Source: Nematopogon swammerdamellus
Taxonomy: Eukaryota > Arthropoda > Insecta > Lepidoptera > Adelidae
Reading direction: 5' to 3'
Length of the DNA stretch: 64,000 nt
Assembly (NCBI GenBank): GCA_946902875.1
Contig: OX336344.1
Location: forward strand, 23,891,791 to 23,955,790
Made by a program: the position numbers and the translations under genes. Below the pieces are notes generated by a model. It saw only the letters and a list, made by a program, of their open reading frames with translations, did no database searches and had not been told where the DNA came from. Every line of letters starts with the position of its first letter. The first letter of the stretch is position 1. Positions 32,452 through 45,282 of the stretch are shown piece after piece.

Positions 32452-33244
32452 GCTGTTAGCCAACTAGTGCATTAAAGACGAGACCGCACGACAGAGCGGA
32501 CGTGTCGTTCCATACAAAGGAGTTGCAAGGAGTTGCTCTCGCATAGATTGTTCAAGAGCAGCAGGAGCGGGAGCGGGACTAGCGGGAGTGAGCGGGAGAG
32601 ACAGTTCAAGAGAGAGTGCGCGCCCGCGCTTCTCTAGTCCATCCGAGTCTAGTCGAGTTATCAGTCTGGACACGTTCGGAGCCCGTCCTTCCAGCGTCCG
32701 CCCGTCTGTCCTCTCCGTCCGTCCGCCGGTGCCGCGCCGGTGTCGAGCCGGTGCCGGCCGGTTTCGTCGTGAATGTCAAATTATCTGGACTCGTGTCGGC
32801 CAGGGCAGGCGCGAGACCCACCGGATAGTATATCATTCAGCGGATACTTCCATCACAACTCATATGTAATAATATTTCTTGACTTCTTGCGATCTTAGTA
32901 ACTGAACACGCCAGTACTAATTTCTATTCTGTGACTGAACTAAAGAAACTACATTATGAATATGCCATACGCCTAATAAAAATAAATATTTTGATTTTTA
33001 TTTTCACCCCGATCTTTTTTTCGCTTTTTATCACCTCAACTTTGTGTGTTACAAAATAATCTAAGTATTTTCACAAAAAACAAATTATAGGATTAACCTT
33101 TTAGAACAGCGATGTCCAACCGGTAGTACGCGGGCCCTCGGTAGGATCCCGCGTTTATTTAAATAAAAAGGTCGGAAAATCACTAACTCTACGTGTGTCC
33201 CCATAAAGTTTTCCGAATTCTGTTTAAGAGCCGTGAACCGCCAC
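32452..33244. other. No recognised gene; GC-rich patch at 32560-32830
   Basis: The patch has CCGTCC-type repeats and open frames on both strands with no domain. The rest is AT-rich. Confidence 0.35.
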
Positions 33245-34732
33245 ACCCCGTCCCCGACAGTCAACCAGCTGCAGCAATACTCAACTGCTATGTGTAACAA
33301 TATCAATCATCTAGCAGCTCGTGCGTGTGCATTGTCGTTGCCGCTACCGCCTCCGTCCCCGACAGTCAACCAGCTGCAGCAATACTCAACTGCTATGTGT
33401 AACAATATCAATCATCTAGCAGCTATCAATCATCTAGCAGCTCGTGCGTGTGCATTGTCGCTGCCGCTACCGCCTCCGTCCCCGACAGTCAACCAGTTGC
33501 AGCAATACTCAACTGCTATGTGTAACAATATCAATCATCTAGCAGTTCGTGCGTGTGCATTGTCGTTGCCGCTACCGCCTCCGTCCCCGACAGTCAACCA
33601 GCTGCAGCAATACTCAACTGCTATGTGTAACAATATCAATCATCTAGCAGTTCGTGCGTGTGCATTGTCGTTGCCGCTACCGCCTCCGTCCCCGACAGTC
33701 AACCAGCTGCAGCAATACTCAACTGCTATGTGTAACAATATCAATCATCTAGCAGCTCGTGCGTGTGCATTGTCGTTGCCGCTACCGCCTCCGTCCCCGA
33801 CAGTCAACCAGCTGCAGCAATACTCAACTGCTATGTGTAACAATATCAATCTTCTAGCAGCTCGTGCGTGTGCATTGTCGTTGCCGCTACCGCCTCCGTC
33901 CCCGACAGTCAACCAGCTGCAGCAATACTCAACTGCTATGTGTAACAATATCAATCATCTAGCAGTTCGTGCGTGTGCATTGTCGTTGCCGCTACCGCCT
34001 CCGTCCCCGACAGTCAACCAGCTGCAGCAATACTCAACTGCTATGTGTAACAATATCAATCATCTAGCAGCTCGTGCGTGTGCATTGTCGTTGCCGCTAC
34101 CGCCTCCGTCCCCGACAGTCAACCAGCTGCAGCAAAACTCAACTGCTATGTGTAACAATATCAATCATCTAGCAGCTCGTGCGTGTGCATTGTCGTTGCC
34201 GCTACCGCCTCCGTCCCCGACAGTCAACCAGCTGCAGCAATACTCAACTGCTATGTGTAACAATATCAATCATCTAGCAGCTCGTGCGTGTGCATTGTCG
34301 TTGCCGCTACCGCCTCCGTCCCCGACAGTCAACCAGCTGCAGCAAAACTCAACTGCTATGTGTAACAATATCAATCATCTAGCAGCTCGTGCGTGTGCAT
34401 TGTCGTGGCCGCTACCGCCTCCGTCCCCGACAGTCAACCAGCTGCAGCAAAACTCAACTGCTATGTGTAACAATATCAATCATCTAGCAGCTCGTGCGTG
34501 TGCATTGTCGTTGCCGCTACCGCCTCCGTCCCCGACAGTCAACCAGCTGCAGCAATACTCAACTGCTATGTGTAACAATATCAATCATCTAGCAGCTCGT
34601 GCGTGTGCATTGTCGTTGCCGCTACCGCCTCCGTCCCCGACAGTCAACCAGCTGCAGCAATACTCAACTGCTATGTGTAACAATATCAATCTTCTAGCAG
34701 CTCGTGCGTGTGCATTGTCGTTGCCGCTACCT
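33245..34732 (+). repeat. 105-bp minisatellite, about 14 copies, open reading frame throughout
   Basis: The CAGTCAACCAGCTGCAGCAA landmark recurs every 105 bp. One interval is 123 bp because ATCAATCATCTAGCAGCT is duplicated near 33410-33445. Since 105 is a multiple of 3, the plus frame encodes a 35-residue repeat (SPTVNQLQQYSTAMCNNINH, then LAARACALSLPLPPP) continuously to a stop at about 34802. There is no upstream in-frame ATG before the array. Most copy differences change the amino acid (Y/N, A/V, H/L, L/W), so I see no sign of protein-level constraint. I treat it as a satellite, not a gene. Confidence 0.9.
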
Positions 34733-35260
34733 ACCCTGCTCCCGCCGCCGCGGGCTGCGCTGCATTTGTATTCAGTTTGGCAGACTGCGATAACCTTAAT
34801 CTAAGCAAAGTGTCAAGCTAGAGTGGCGGCGCGGCGGCGCGGCGGGGCCGAGGCGCCTTTGTCTGCGAGCGAGCGAGTCCATTCTCCGGAGCGATTTCAT
34901 TCTTTTCAGCGAATATCGGCTAGTTTCAGGTTTTATTGCTCGCGGGACGGAGCGGGGCGGAATGGGGAGGAGCGGGGGTTGTGCGGGGACGGCGCGGCCG
35001 GCGGGTCGCGGCTCGAAACCAATCGAGTATCCAGTGAATCTTCACACTCTGTAGGCGACGGCGGGCGCGGCGCGGAGGTGGTGGCGGCGGGCGGGGAGGA
35101 GGGTGAGGGCGCGCATATTATTGCGCGCGGCGCGGGCGGCGCGCGGTCGCGGGGCGCGCGTAGAGCCGCCAGGGTTGCCGCTCGCCCGCGCCCGCGCCCG
35201 CGTCCGCCGCACCGCACCTCTCGGCTTGTGGGTGAAGTTGATGGGTAGTGCAGATATATT
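34733..35260. other. GC-rich, CpG-dense islet
   Basis: It is strongly GC-rich at 34820-35225, with GGCGGCGCGG and GCCCGCGCCC runs and open frames on both strands. It could be a CpG-rich promoter or enhancer or merely low-complexity DNA. No gene is recognised. Confidence 0.4.
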
Positions 35261-36330
35261 ACAAGGTAAATATCGCAAGTATTTATTGTAATATTGTACA
35301 CAAATATAATAAAGGTACTTATCTTATGATTTTTTTTTTGCTTTGTCTTTAATAGTAATAAAAAAAACTTTTTAGTTTACGTTTTAGTTTGAATTTATTT
35401 TCTGTTCTCTTTTTGTTTTTAGTTTTAGTTTAGTTTTAAATTAGTGATTGATTTCGTTCTATTTTGTACTTTCTAACGTCTTTTTTAGCATATGTACTTA
35501 GCGTAAATTCGTATTAACCACGTTATATTTGTCCGTAATTATTGTAGACAGCTTCTAATGAATTGTTAAATAATTACAAGTAATTGAATGTATGGGGTGA
35601 AACTATGTAGAGAAACGTAAATAAAAAAAAAAATATCAATTCAAATTCAAAAGGCCTGCCCATAATGCTTCCCATATGCTCGTAGGTATCACTCGGCCGT
35701 TTGAAGCACGTTCCTGATCATTTTAGGTACCTATACGTGGGTCTAGCTAGGGCGACCTTTCAGACTCTTCCATTTCATTCAATTCACGAACTTTTTACAC
35801 AAGACTATACATATATTTTTGGTATTTGAACTTTGTATTGCCTCGTATAAACTGAAAATGTACAAACATGTATAAACTGAATAAACTGGTATAAACTGAA
35901 AATGTACTAACATGTTGACTTGAGATTCTGAGTAGAACTGCATAAGAATATTGAATTTTGACAGGGCAAAACCCGCACCTTAATTTATTCTGCTGACGCA
36001 TTTGACAGGATTTGATACGATATCTATATGTATATAGAAAAATTCTGACAAGGCCTCTATACACCTGACCTTATTTTTTTTTTATTTTGATTTTATGAGG
36101 TCCGAATTTATCAAGCAATGAATATTTTGTTTAGTATTTTATACCTACTGTTTATTAGGAGCTCATCGCCAGGATTAAAACAGCACCAATGTATTCCTAG
36201 AATAAGCACATTGCGCTGCGCGTAGACCATTTTCACTAAAGTTAATTGAAATATATTCGATGTAAGTATTTACTTTCTTCATGTAATCAATTCACCAAGT
36301 TGAAATAAAGATTTTGTATTCTATCTCTAT
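35261..36330. other. No recognised feature
   Basis: This is AT-rich sequence. A local duplication of GTATAAACTGAAAATGTAC occurs near 35846-35908. Confidence 0.4.
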
Positions 36331-37520
36331 TATAAGTAGACCGGTGCAGCTCGGCGCTACGCTGCGCCGCTACGCTGTCCGCGCTGAGCCGCGCGGACGC
36401 GGTGGCCAGCAAGTTAGCGACAGCCCTGCCCCTGCCCCCGGCCCGCCCCCGCCCCGCCTGCGCCCCGCCCCCGCCCCGCGCTCGCTTATTGCCTCAGGAT
36501 TTGCTTTCGCTTAGGAATCTCACTTATTAACTGCGCTGACGTTTGCGCAAAATGAAATATATCACATTCTGTTATCCAATTTGGCGTATATTGGATCGGA
36601 GGGAGATCGCACAAGACAATAACCTGTGTTCCTCGGTCTGCGTGCTCCGCGGGGCCGGGCGGGGCCGGGCGGCGGCGCCGGCGGCGGGGGTAACACGCGA
36701 CGCGAAGCCACGCCACGTGTGCACGGTGACCGGTGAGTGATGAGCTCCGTAGAGCGAGAAGCGTTTCCCCGCATCTATTGCGGCTCTGTTTATGTAGGTA
36801 CACTACGCATAGGTACAATTATTCCACGATAGATTAAACCACAGATCAGAGAAGTAATAGCGAGATATGTGATGAGTTGATGACGCCCGCTCTCAGTCGG
36901 AACCGCTGTGGCAAGTTTTCTATCGCACACAAACACAATTCACACGGACGCGTCCGATGTGCATACAAATACATTCACACCAGCCAATCCCGCGCGTCCT
37001 ATCCACGTGCGTGAACGCACACATCGACGTATCGACGCGTGTGTGTTGTCGTGTCCGTGAATAAACTAACTAGGGATTGACCAGTCGACATTCGTTATAT
37101 CGACTATCGATAGAGCTAAAATTTAAATAAAACATAATGTTTAAGAATGTGCATTTAAATAATCCCGAACATTTAAAATGTAAGATAAATTAAATTATCT
37201 ATATCTATGAATAACGGTCAAATAATATAGTTGAATGAAAGGGCTTATTCTGATAATCTTGAGATACAACAATTTGAGAATAGGTAAACAATTCTAGTTT
37301 TGATACAAAGTTACCTATTCTTTTATACTAGGTGGTACGGTTTAGGCGCCCGGATTGCTACCACCGTACTAGTTCAGTTCAAACGGTTAAGTAAATTTTA
37401 TGTGTTTTCTGACTAGTTCAGTGTAGCCGGAATAATAGAGAACAGAATGTAAGAGAAATAAGAAAGGGATAATATGGAAAATACGAGAATGAGTAGATCA
37501 GACACACATCAGCCAGTCAG
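36331..37520. other. No recognised gene; GC-rich patches
   Basis: GC-rich patches of CCCCGCCC and GGGGCCGGGC type lie at 36340-36490 and 36640-36700. The rest is AT-rich with no coding signal. Confidence 0.35.
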
Positions 37521-37780
37521 TCAGTCAGCGTGTGTGCGTCCACTGCTGGACATACGCCTCTCCAAGTTTCCTCCAGTCCAGCTGTCGCGCGGACCGCGGA
37601 CTTGGTCCGCGCCGGTCACGCGGACATACGTACCCGGCATTGATGTTATATCCATGTCGGGACAAAATATTGCGGTCCCACGTGTGCGGCGCGGGTAGAA
37701 CCGCACCGTGCGGTCCCCCGGACCTAGGCAGCAGGGACCGGCAGGTCCGCATTGGGACCTGTGGTCGACACAATACAAAA
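37521..37780 (-). pseudogene. RTE-type LINE extreme C-terminus, minus strand
   Basis: The minus strand ends WRKLGEAYVQQWTHTR, which matches the W..LGEAYVQQWT end common in lepidopteran endonuclease/RT ORFs. The plus strand shows the familiar CCACTGCTGGACATACGCCT string. It is only a short tail; upstream residues are not recognisable. Confidence 0.65.
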
Positions 37781-38091
37781 ATGACCAGTTCGTTATATAG
37801 TTCTGTATTTTATAGAGTAGATTAATTAAAGCGATTAGTAAAACATAATTAATTACTTATTACAATTGTGTTACTTAAAAAAAGTTTTGTCTTGAAATAA
37901 TATTTTTTTTTGTTATCTTGGGAAAATATGTATATATCTATTTTTATTAGAAAAATGCTCTTATATTCTAATAAAAATATATATAAAGCGAGTACGTGCT
38001 TAGTACTAACATATAAACATAAAATATGTATATATCATTTGAAAGTGGCTAAGTTCGAGTCGAGCGGTTCCGTACCATCCCGTTTTCTGTG
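37781..38091. other. AT-rich spacer
   Basis: AT-rich sequence. Its last 50 bp (GAGTCGAGCGGTTCCGTACC) resemble the segment flanking fold-back family 1 at 20310-20360. Confidence 0.4.
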
Positions 38092-38999
38092 AGAACTAGA
38101 AGGCTTAGGATTTTTTGACGAAACTTCGTCATGAACTTTTGTTTTGGTCATAACTCGAAAACCACTGGTGCTAGACCCATCGTGTTGGTACTCAAACTTC
38201 AGGTCTCGGTGAGATCTATCCACCTGTCACGTGAACTTTTGTTTTGGTCATAACTCGAGAACCACTGGTGCTAGACCCATCGTGTTGGTACTCAAACTTC
38301 AGGTTTCGGTGAGATCTATCCATCTGTCACATGAACTTTTGTTTTGGCCATAACTCGAGAACCACTGGTGCTAGACCCATCGTGTTAGTACTCAAACTTC
38401 AGGTTTCGGTGAGAGCTATCCATCTGTCACGTGAACTTTTGTTTTGGTCATAACTCGAGAACCACTGGTGCTAGACCCATCGTGTTGGTACTCAAACTTC
38501 AGGTCTCGGTGAGATCTATCCATCTGTCACGTGAACTTTTGTTTTGGTCATAACTCGAGAATCACTAGTGCTAGACCCATCGTGTTGGTACTCAAACTTC
38601 AGGTCTCGGTGAGATCTATCCATCTGTCACGTGAACTTTTGTTTTGGTCATAACTCGAGAACCACTGGTGCTAGACCCATCGTGTTGGTACTCAAACTCC
38701 AGGTCTCGGTGAGATCTATCCACCTGTCACATGAACTTTTGTTTTGGTCATAACTCATACAGATGGATAGATCTCACCGAGACCTGGAGTTTGAGTACCA
38801 ACACGATGGGTCTAGCACCAGTGGTTCTAGAGTTATGGCCAAAACAAAAGTTCATGTGACAGATGGATAGATCTCACCGAGACCTGAAGTTTGAGTACCA
38901 ACACGATGGGTCTAGCACCAGTGGTTCTCGAATTATGATATGACCAAAACAAAAGTTCATGACGAATTTTCGTCAAAAAATCCTAAGCCTTCTAGTTCT
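38092..38999. mobile_element. Fold-back family 3 with 100-bp subrepeats
   Basis: The left end ACTAGAAGGCTTAGGATTTT at 38094 is mirrored by AAAATCCTAAGCCTTCTAGT ending near 38997. The left arm has seven landmarks of GAACTTTTGTTTTGG exactly 100 bp apart (38133 to 38733). From about 38757 the same unit continues inverted for about two copies. The unit contains GAACCACTGGTGCTAGACCC and CTCGGTGAGATCTATCC. There is no coding capacity. The boundary between orientations has essentially no spacer. Confidence 0.85.
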
Positions 39000-39001
39000 T
39001 T

Positions 39002-39260
39002 TAATTGCCGGGTATGGAATTTTGCGGGCAATGTCCGCGGTCATCGCAACACCTCTGCTCCAGTCCTCCCGGCCTTCAGCGGTACGGAACCACTGCTTTT
39101 CGCCGACGTACTTAATTTCGTCGTCCCACCGGGCGGGTGGTCTTCCCACTTTCCGTTTCTCTGTCCACGGCCGCCAGTGTAGGACACGGATACTCCAAAG
39201 GTCGTCAACTTTTCGGCTGACATGCCCAGCCCAATGCCACCTCAGCTTAGCCACCCGGTG
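39002..39260 (-). pseudogene. RTE-type LINE C-terminal fragment, minus strand
   Basis: The minus strand reads AKLRWHWAGHVSRKVDDLWS, then VLHWRPWTEKRKVGRPPARW, then WFRTAEGREDW. This is the WAGHV...GRPP.RW...W.R.A..R..W pattern of RTE-like endonuclease/RT C-termini. It abuts the right end of the fold-back at 38092-38999, which may have inserted into it. It would continue to the W..LGEAYVQQWT tail seen separately at 37521-37780. Confidence 0.75.
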
Positions 39261-40869
39261 TCCAATATCGACTACATTGGTGCGTTGGCGGATATATTAA
39301 TTAATTAATTTATTTATTTTATGTTTATATTTTATATTCAGGGATAAAATTACTACGTACATCAAATATTTAAATAATAGGAAATTAAACTAAAACATTT
39401 CATATATATTTCATAGACTTAAGTACCGAATACTGTACAATACTGTATCGATACATTTAATGCACGGTTACAGCACTATGCATGGAACGAGGGAGCACGG
39501 AGACAGAATTTAAAAAAAATCTTTAAAAATATAATTAAGACATTTACAGTATATTTACCGATAATATGTTACTCCATTGTTCTTCCAGTTTACTTTCACA
39601 GTTCGGTTTTTACATGTTTTCACGCAACAGACCGTCATTTTGGGAAAAACATTCCATATGTCGCGCGTGCCTCGGTCGACGATGCACTGTCGGTCGGATC
39701 GCGAGCGCACGACGCTTATGGTCACTAATTGACCATATAGCCGCCACGCGCGCCCGCCTCCTTCACACTTCTAGCTATTACTTAGGATTTCTGTGGATTA
39801 AACACACGATCCCACCTAGACTTGTGCAATCGTGGGGGTGCATCTCGGTTTTTTGTAAGAAGTCATCTTAAATAATTTATTTTTAGTATGAAAGAATAAT
39901 CTTTGAACATTTTTTTATGAAGGAGTTATTTCCGCGAAAAAATATTACATCGACGTGTTCCTAATGAGTCGATACTCTAGCTCACCAACTAGTTATTAGT
40001 CCGGTGTCCGTTTTATAACTCCAGCTCATATTACTACTATCTATCTATATATTATTACTATTATCTACTTATTACCTACTTATTACTACTATTATCTACT
40101 TATTACTACTCTTATTACTACTATTCTTTCTATCAGTCTAGGTTTCAACGCCCAGTACAGCCCAACCCTCACCTTGCTCTCGCGTTAAAATAAAAGCGCT
40201 TTTCGTGGAAACCAATTTCGCAACTAGTCGACGAAAAAACGGTCGAGCGAATGCGTTCCTTACGAACAGTAAAGATAAAGATATATGAATGCTTTCTATA
40301 GAAACAGTGTACAACTTAAAAAGAGCCTGTAAAATTGTCCTCGACGATATATATAGTTTTCTCTCGACAAATATTGCTAAGGTTAATTCAAAAATTGAGG
40401 AAATATGACAAATATATATTTAAAATAAATTTTAATCTGTTGAGGGTAATTTAAGTAAGCAATATTAAATTCTTATCAATTTAAATTTGCTTATCGTTAG
40501 GAAAATTTCATTTAGATAAAAATTGCCTCTTACGCAACATTGTTTGGACGAGTAGTTTAGATTTAACGATCGTGTTTTTGCAAAAACAAAATTTAATAAA
40601 ATGAACATTTGCCTAATTACTAACTTGCAGTATGAGCAAAGTGCCTACTTTCAACTTTCAAAGCTGATAACTTTTTCCAGTACATCGAAGAGTAAATCCT
40701 GACGAGTTCAACGACCTCGGTTTGGTTGCATTTGGATAATTAAAACGCGAGATATAGGTCCCGGAAAGGTTTAAAAAAAAACCGCATGCTAATCGGTCCA
40801 CTTTTTAAGATAATTATTTTTTTTATTACTTAATTACTTGATTACAAATATAGCTAAAAACGATTATCC
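39261..40869. other. No recognised gene
   Basis: AT-rich DNA with a (TTACTACTATTATCTACT)-type microsatellite near 40030-40130. The 101-residue ORF at 39566-39871 shows no domain. Confidence 0.4.
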
Positions 40870-40985
40870 TAATAAAAAAAAAATATCCAAATCAGTCCAT
40901 CCGTTTGGGAGCTACGATGCCACAGACACACACACACGCGTCAAACTGATAACACCCCTCCGTTTTTTGCCTCGGGGGTTAAAAA
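40870..40985. repeat. Interspersed lepidopteran-type repeat (as at 15770)
   Basis: It contains CCATCCGTTTGGGAGCTACG, ATGCCACAGACACACACACA and ends GCCTCGGGGGTTAAAAAC. Confidence 0.6.
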
Positions 40986-43900
40986 CAAAACAGACGCAAT
41001 TCTAGTGATCTTGCCGCGATAATAGGTTAAGATAAGATACTTAGTTACTCAGTTCTAAATGTAATTTTTGTGAACATAATCAACTATGTATCTGAATATA
41101 ATTGTATTTGTTCATAATAAATGATTTGTATTTGATTTTACTTACAATGTACGGGGTCAATGACCGTACTATGTTCAAACGCAGAACAGCTGTTTGTTGT
41201 GTTTTTGAATGTGTGAGAGGGTGTGTGAGCGTGTGTCAGTGTGAGTATGTGTGGGTACTCTTCACTTACACTAGTCTAGTAGTTAGGAACTTAAATACTT
41301 GGTACTTACCTACATTTACAAAAATTGCTGGAAATAGCTACCTTGCACTCGGATGCAAAGAGTGGCCTTCCTCACCTCACGATGCTCTGATTCACACGAA
41401 CATGTCACTGTCACATACCGATTGCGTTTACGATCCGGACACGCAACTCATTCTCCACGGCGGTGTGACCATCCTGGCCATAAACTAGGTCCTTAGCCCG
41501 TCCCCAGAGTCCCTACACTTGAAAATCTAGCGGCCGTACATACGTCATAGTATGTTGCTCATACATCGCGACACACAGCAGCAACTAAGTTCCAGTTTGA
41601 GTCTCGGTATCCGGCATTTTGAATTTGCGAAACATGACATGTGCTCTCTCGCGAACCGATTGCAACACACTGACGGACGAAAAACAAAGAAATTGCCCCC
41701 GCACCGCCGCGAACGGGTTAAGTGCCGCGGAGGCGCGGCGGCGCGGCCGCATGCAATGCAATACGCACACACGGAAATGAATGACTGCCGGCGTAGTCAA
41801 AGAGCTGTCGGCGGCACAGTCGGTGGCTACCGACAAAGTAAGTCACAAGGTCACTAGGCCTTTGCGGCGCCCCGCTATAAAACTAGAGACGTCGCGCTAC
41901 GTTTCGTGTACCTACGTTTCGTGTTTGGCAAGAAGGGTCTATAGCATGATTGGTTTTTAGAGCTATTTGACTTTATTTTTTTTTAGGAGATGTTAGGAGA
42001 AAAAATGCTCCTATAAACATATGTTTTTTATGTTTTCTTAAAACATGTGTTTATTTGAGTGCGTATGTAACCCTCCCGAAACATTTGACATGAATAACGA
42101 AGCACATTATAATATAAAAAATAATAAAATTAGAATTATGAGCAAAAAGTAAGGTATACCTTATAGGTTACGCTGTGGTTGCTATATTGCATACTTATGA
42201 CTACTACTTGCCTAATTGCTCGCCTAATTGTATACGTATGAATGTTAAAAAATGTTAAAATCCTATTATTACAAACTAATGTGGTGTTGGGACGCCCGGC
42301 GCGGGCGGGGCGCGTCGCGGGGCGCGTGGCGCGGGGGGCAGGTGAGACATGAATCTCAATCCAGCGGCGCACGAGCATTATTCACGCGAACAAAGTGTTC
42401 GACAGATGATCATCAGCGGCGCAATGATGAGTTCCGGCTCAGCAGGAGTGAACAAAGCCTTCGGCAATGTCTTCGGTGGGCCTCCCCCCCCCCCCCCCCC
42501 CCCCACCCGCCCCGCCCTCCGCGGCCGTAATGACGTCGCGCCTCGTTACATTAGCGCGGGCGGAGGCTGTGAGGGCGGCGGCATTGGAGTCCAGTCAAGT
42601 GTGAGCGTGTGTATTTGTATTACGAATTGTGATTAACGAGCTGCGGCGGCGCGGTCCGGCTACGATGCGCGGTGCCCTGGCCGGGGCCACACAGACACTG
42701 TTGCTACCCAAACATCATCCACAAAAGCGTTATTATGATATTATTATGTTGTTGTTTGCACAAACCGGATTTTGTTACGATCATACGATGTGCGCGTGGG
42801 GACGCGGCGCGGATCCTTTTAACATCCAATCTCTCCATTTAATATCTTTGGTAAAATAGCAATCTCGTAAAAAAAAAAACAATGATGTTGCAGGCGGGCA
42901 GAGTGACGCGCGGCGGCGGCGACGCGGCGGCCCACGATGGCGCACGAAGTGAACGCTATATTGCTATATTGTGTGCAGGAAGAGATTGCGGCCACGGAGT
43001 CGCCTGTCCGATGCGATAATATAATATCACATCCCTCCGGTTTGTATAATTACTAAAAAAAATAGGTGGTTAGCATATTTGGTAGCTAGCATATTTTGAA
43101 ATTGAATATTTTAACTTTAACTCCAAACATTGCTTTATGTTAATTAGAATTTTATGAATTATATCTCATTGTCTTAATGAATTTGATAATTTTATGATTT
43201 GAACGATTTTAATTTGGGATTTTATGATTTTATAACTTTGAACCTCTACTGTCTGTATTAAATAATTTTATGAGTTGAAAATAATAATTAAGAACCAGTT
43301 GTGATTATAATGAGATGGTGTATTTATACTAAAAAAAAATGTGTGTGCTTGCACAGCTTTCTGAAGGAGGGCTGTGGCAGGCGCTGTTGCACGCCTACCC
43401 GGGCAATGTGTAGAAGGAACTTTTAACCTATTTATTTATATGGCACTGTTACACCACTACAAATACGCAATAAATTATATTGATTTGATTTGGATTTGTA
43501 CGGAGTTGTAAAGAAGGAACTTTTTCCAAGACGAGTCTGGATGCTCGGTTTAGACATTTATGTCACTGGGGATGTCAGGTGCGGGGCACGGAATTGTTGC
43601 CGATCGTATTCATATTCTCTATTATAAGTGCGTGGTGTAGGCTCAGTAACGAGTCCAGGATACCGGTAGGTAGGTAGTTTCTGTGCTAGTTCTGTTGAAG
43701 CGAGTACCATCTATTCGTTTTCTCTCGCAACCTTGAGTAGGAAAGAAGGTCGCCAGCGTTGGTGAATGGCTCACGAAGTTGGAACACAGACGGGCGAGCG
43801 GATCTGGAAGTAGGTGGCTACAGACATGGCACTTCGTCTAGCAACCTTATTGTTGCGAGGCGATGGCAGCCTGACGAGGTGGTATATGAGGAGGAATCGG

Positions 43901-45282
43901 CCCCGCGCACGAGGAAGCGTTCCTAGAAGTTCACTGTGCGAGGGTGCTGCCGGTAGGCGACAGCACTCACAAGCAGGCGGCGCCGCTTCTTCGTGTTCGC
44001 AACAATCACTGGTTCGCAAAGAGTTTGATTGTTCGTGTCCAGCGCACTGTGTCGGGACGTGCGCCCGGTGTCCCGCCTCGGTGAGCGAGCCGCGGAGGAG
44101 CTCGACCGGCTTCTGATACCGGGCTGGGCTGCAGCAGCGCTACGGGGCTCGCCTGCTCGTTTACTGGTACTGCGCCAGCTCTGCAGCTAAGTCTACCTGG
44201 TACACGACTCGATGAGAGGTGTTCCGATATTAGTGTCCGATAGTAGCAGGTATTTCATTTCGATCACTTTTACTTTACGTTATGAACGAATTTCTCACAA
44301 ATAAAATTTTAAATGGGCAACATCAATTAGATGTTAATTTATTTCTCATGCTCTCCGAAACTCACCCGGAACCCAAAAAGAGTCAATACTTTAAAAAAAT
44401 TACAACATAAACTTACGACAATGTTGCCATCAATTTGGGACAATTTATGTTGCATGTTGGCAACACTGTCAGCCAATCCAAGAAAGCCCGCCCGCCCAAC
44501 CTTGGTATCACAAAAATACCTAAAGACGCCAATTGCTGGCTATTCATATTACTACGCTGAACAGATTGAGGTTTGGTCATGGCCAGACTCGAACTCATCT
44601 GCAAAGATTAAAATTACTAGAGGACCCTTACTGCACTCATTGTGAAAGCGAATAAGAAGACGTTTCAGTTGGTCAGTTTAGTTGGTCGGAGTGGAAAGCC
44701 TGGTAGGGATAAGCTATAAACAGACTAAGCGAACCTACAAATCGTCTGTGACTCTTACTTACTTACACACACAAGTATATTTTTTTATAATTTGCGGAAT
44801 CTAAATTTAATTTCTTTTCAAAATAAACAATATAATCAAGTTACCTTGTTATTTTATTGGTTGTATTGTAACTGTACTATACAGCTGTTTAGGTCAGTAA
44901 GGAATAGGCAAATCAGGAGTTGGCGAATAAGGAATTGGCGAATAAAGAATTGGCCAGTACGGAAATTGGCGAATGTGGAACCATCCCTTTTAACAAACCC
45001 AGAAAACTATAAGCCATTATATAATTTTATCTTGTCCAAAGATGAAATAAATGAACTATGAACTATAAAAGAGGATATAATGAAAAAAATGACATTTTAA
45101 GACGGGCTGCAAAGGACTTGTATCCAGAGCCGTTAAGGGTTGAATAAATAAATAAAAAAAGGCATGCCGAGTAGCTGTCACGGAATATCGTTACAATTCC
45201 GCCACCTGCCCGGCGCGGCGCGGCGGCGAGGGGGCGGCGCGCCGTCCCGTGGAGTGCTAAAGCTGTTCATACATTTCATATT
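40986..45282. other. No recognised gene; GC-rich islets
   Basis: GC-rich patches lie at 41700-41760, 42290-42345, 42480-42600, 42630-42680, 42900-42950, 43880-44160 and 45190-45250, separated by AT-rich DNA. Small ORFs near 41102-41488 and 43814-44116 show no recognisable domain. An imperfect 15-bp repeat with core GAATTGGCGAATA lies at 44908-44975. Confidence 0.35.
42484..42504. repeat. Poly-C run, 21 bases
   Basis: Twenty-one consecutive C within a Pro-codon-rich GC islet. On the other strand it is a G-quadruplex candidate. Confidence 0.9.

Noticed and set aside
33233..34804. 523-residue protein with 35-residue repeats
   Set aside because: It begins at GTG rather than ATG, and copy differences are mainly nonsynonymous; the array explains the ORF.
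34820..35250. Protein-coding gene in the GC-rich islet
   Set aside because: Frames are open on both strands because of composition; no domain or codon bias.
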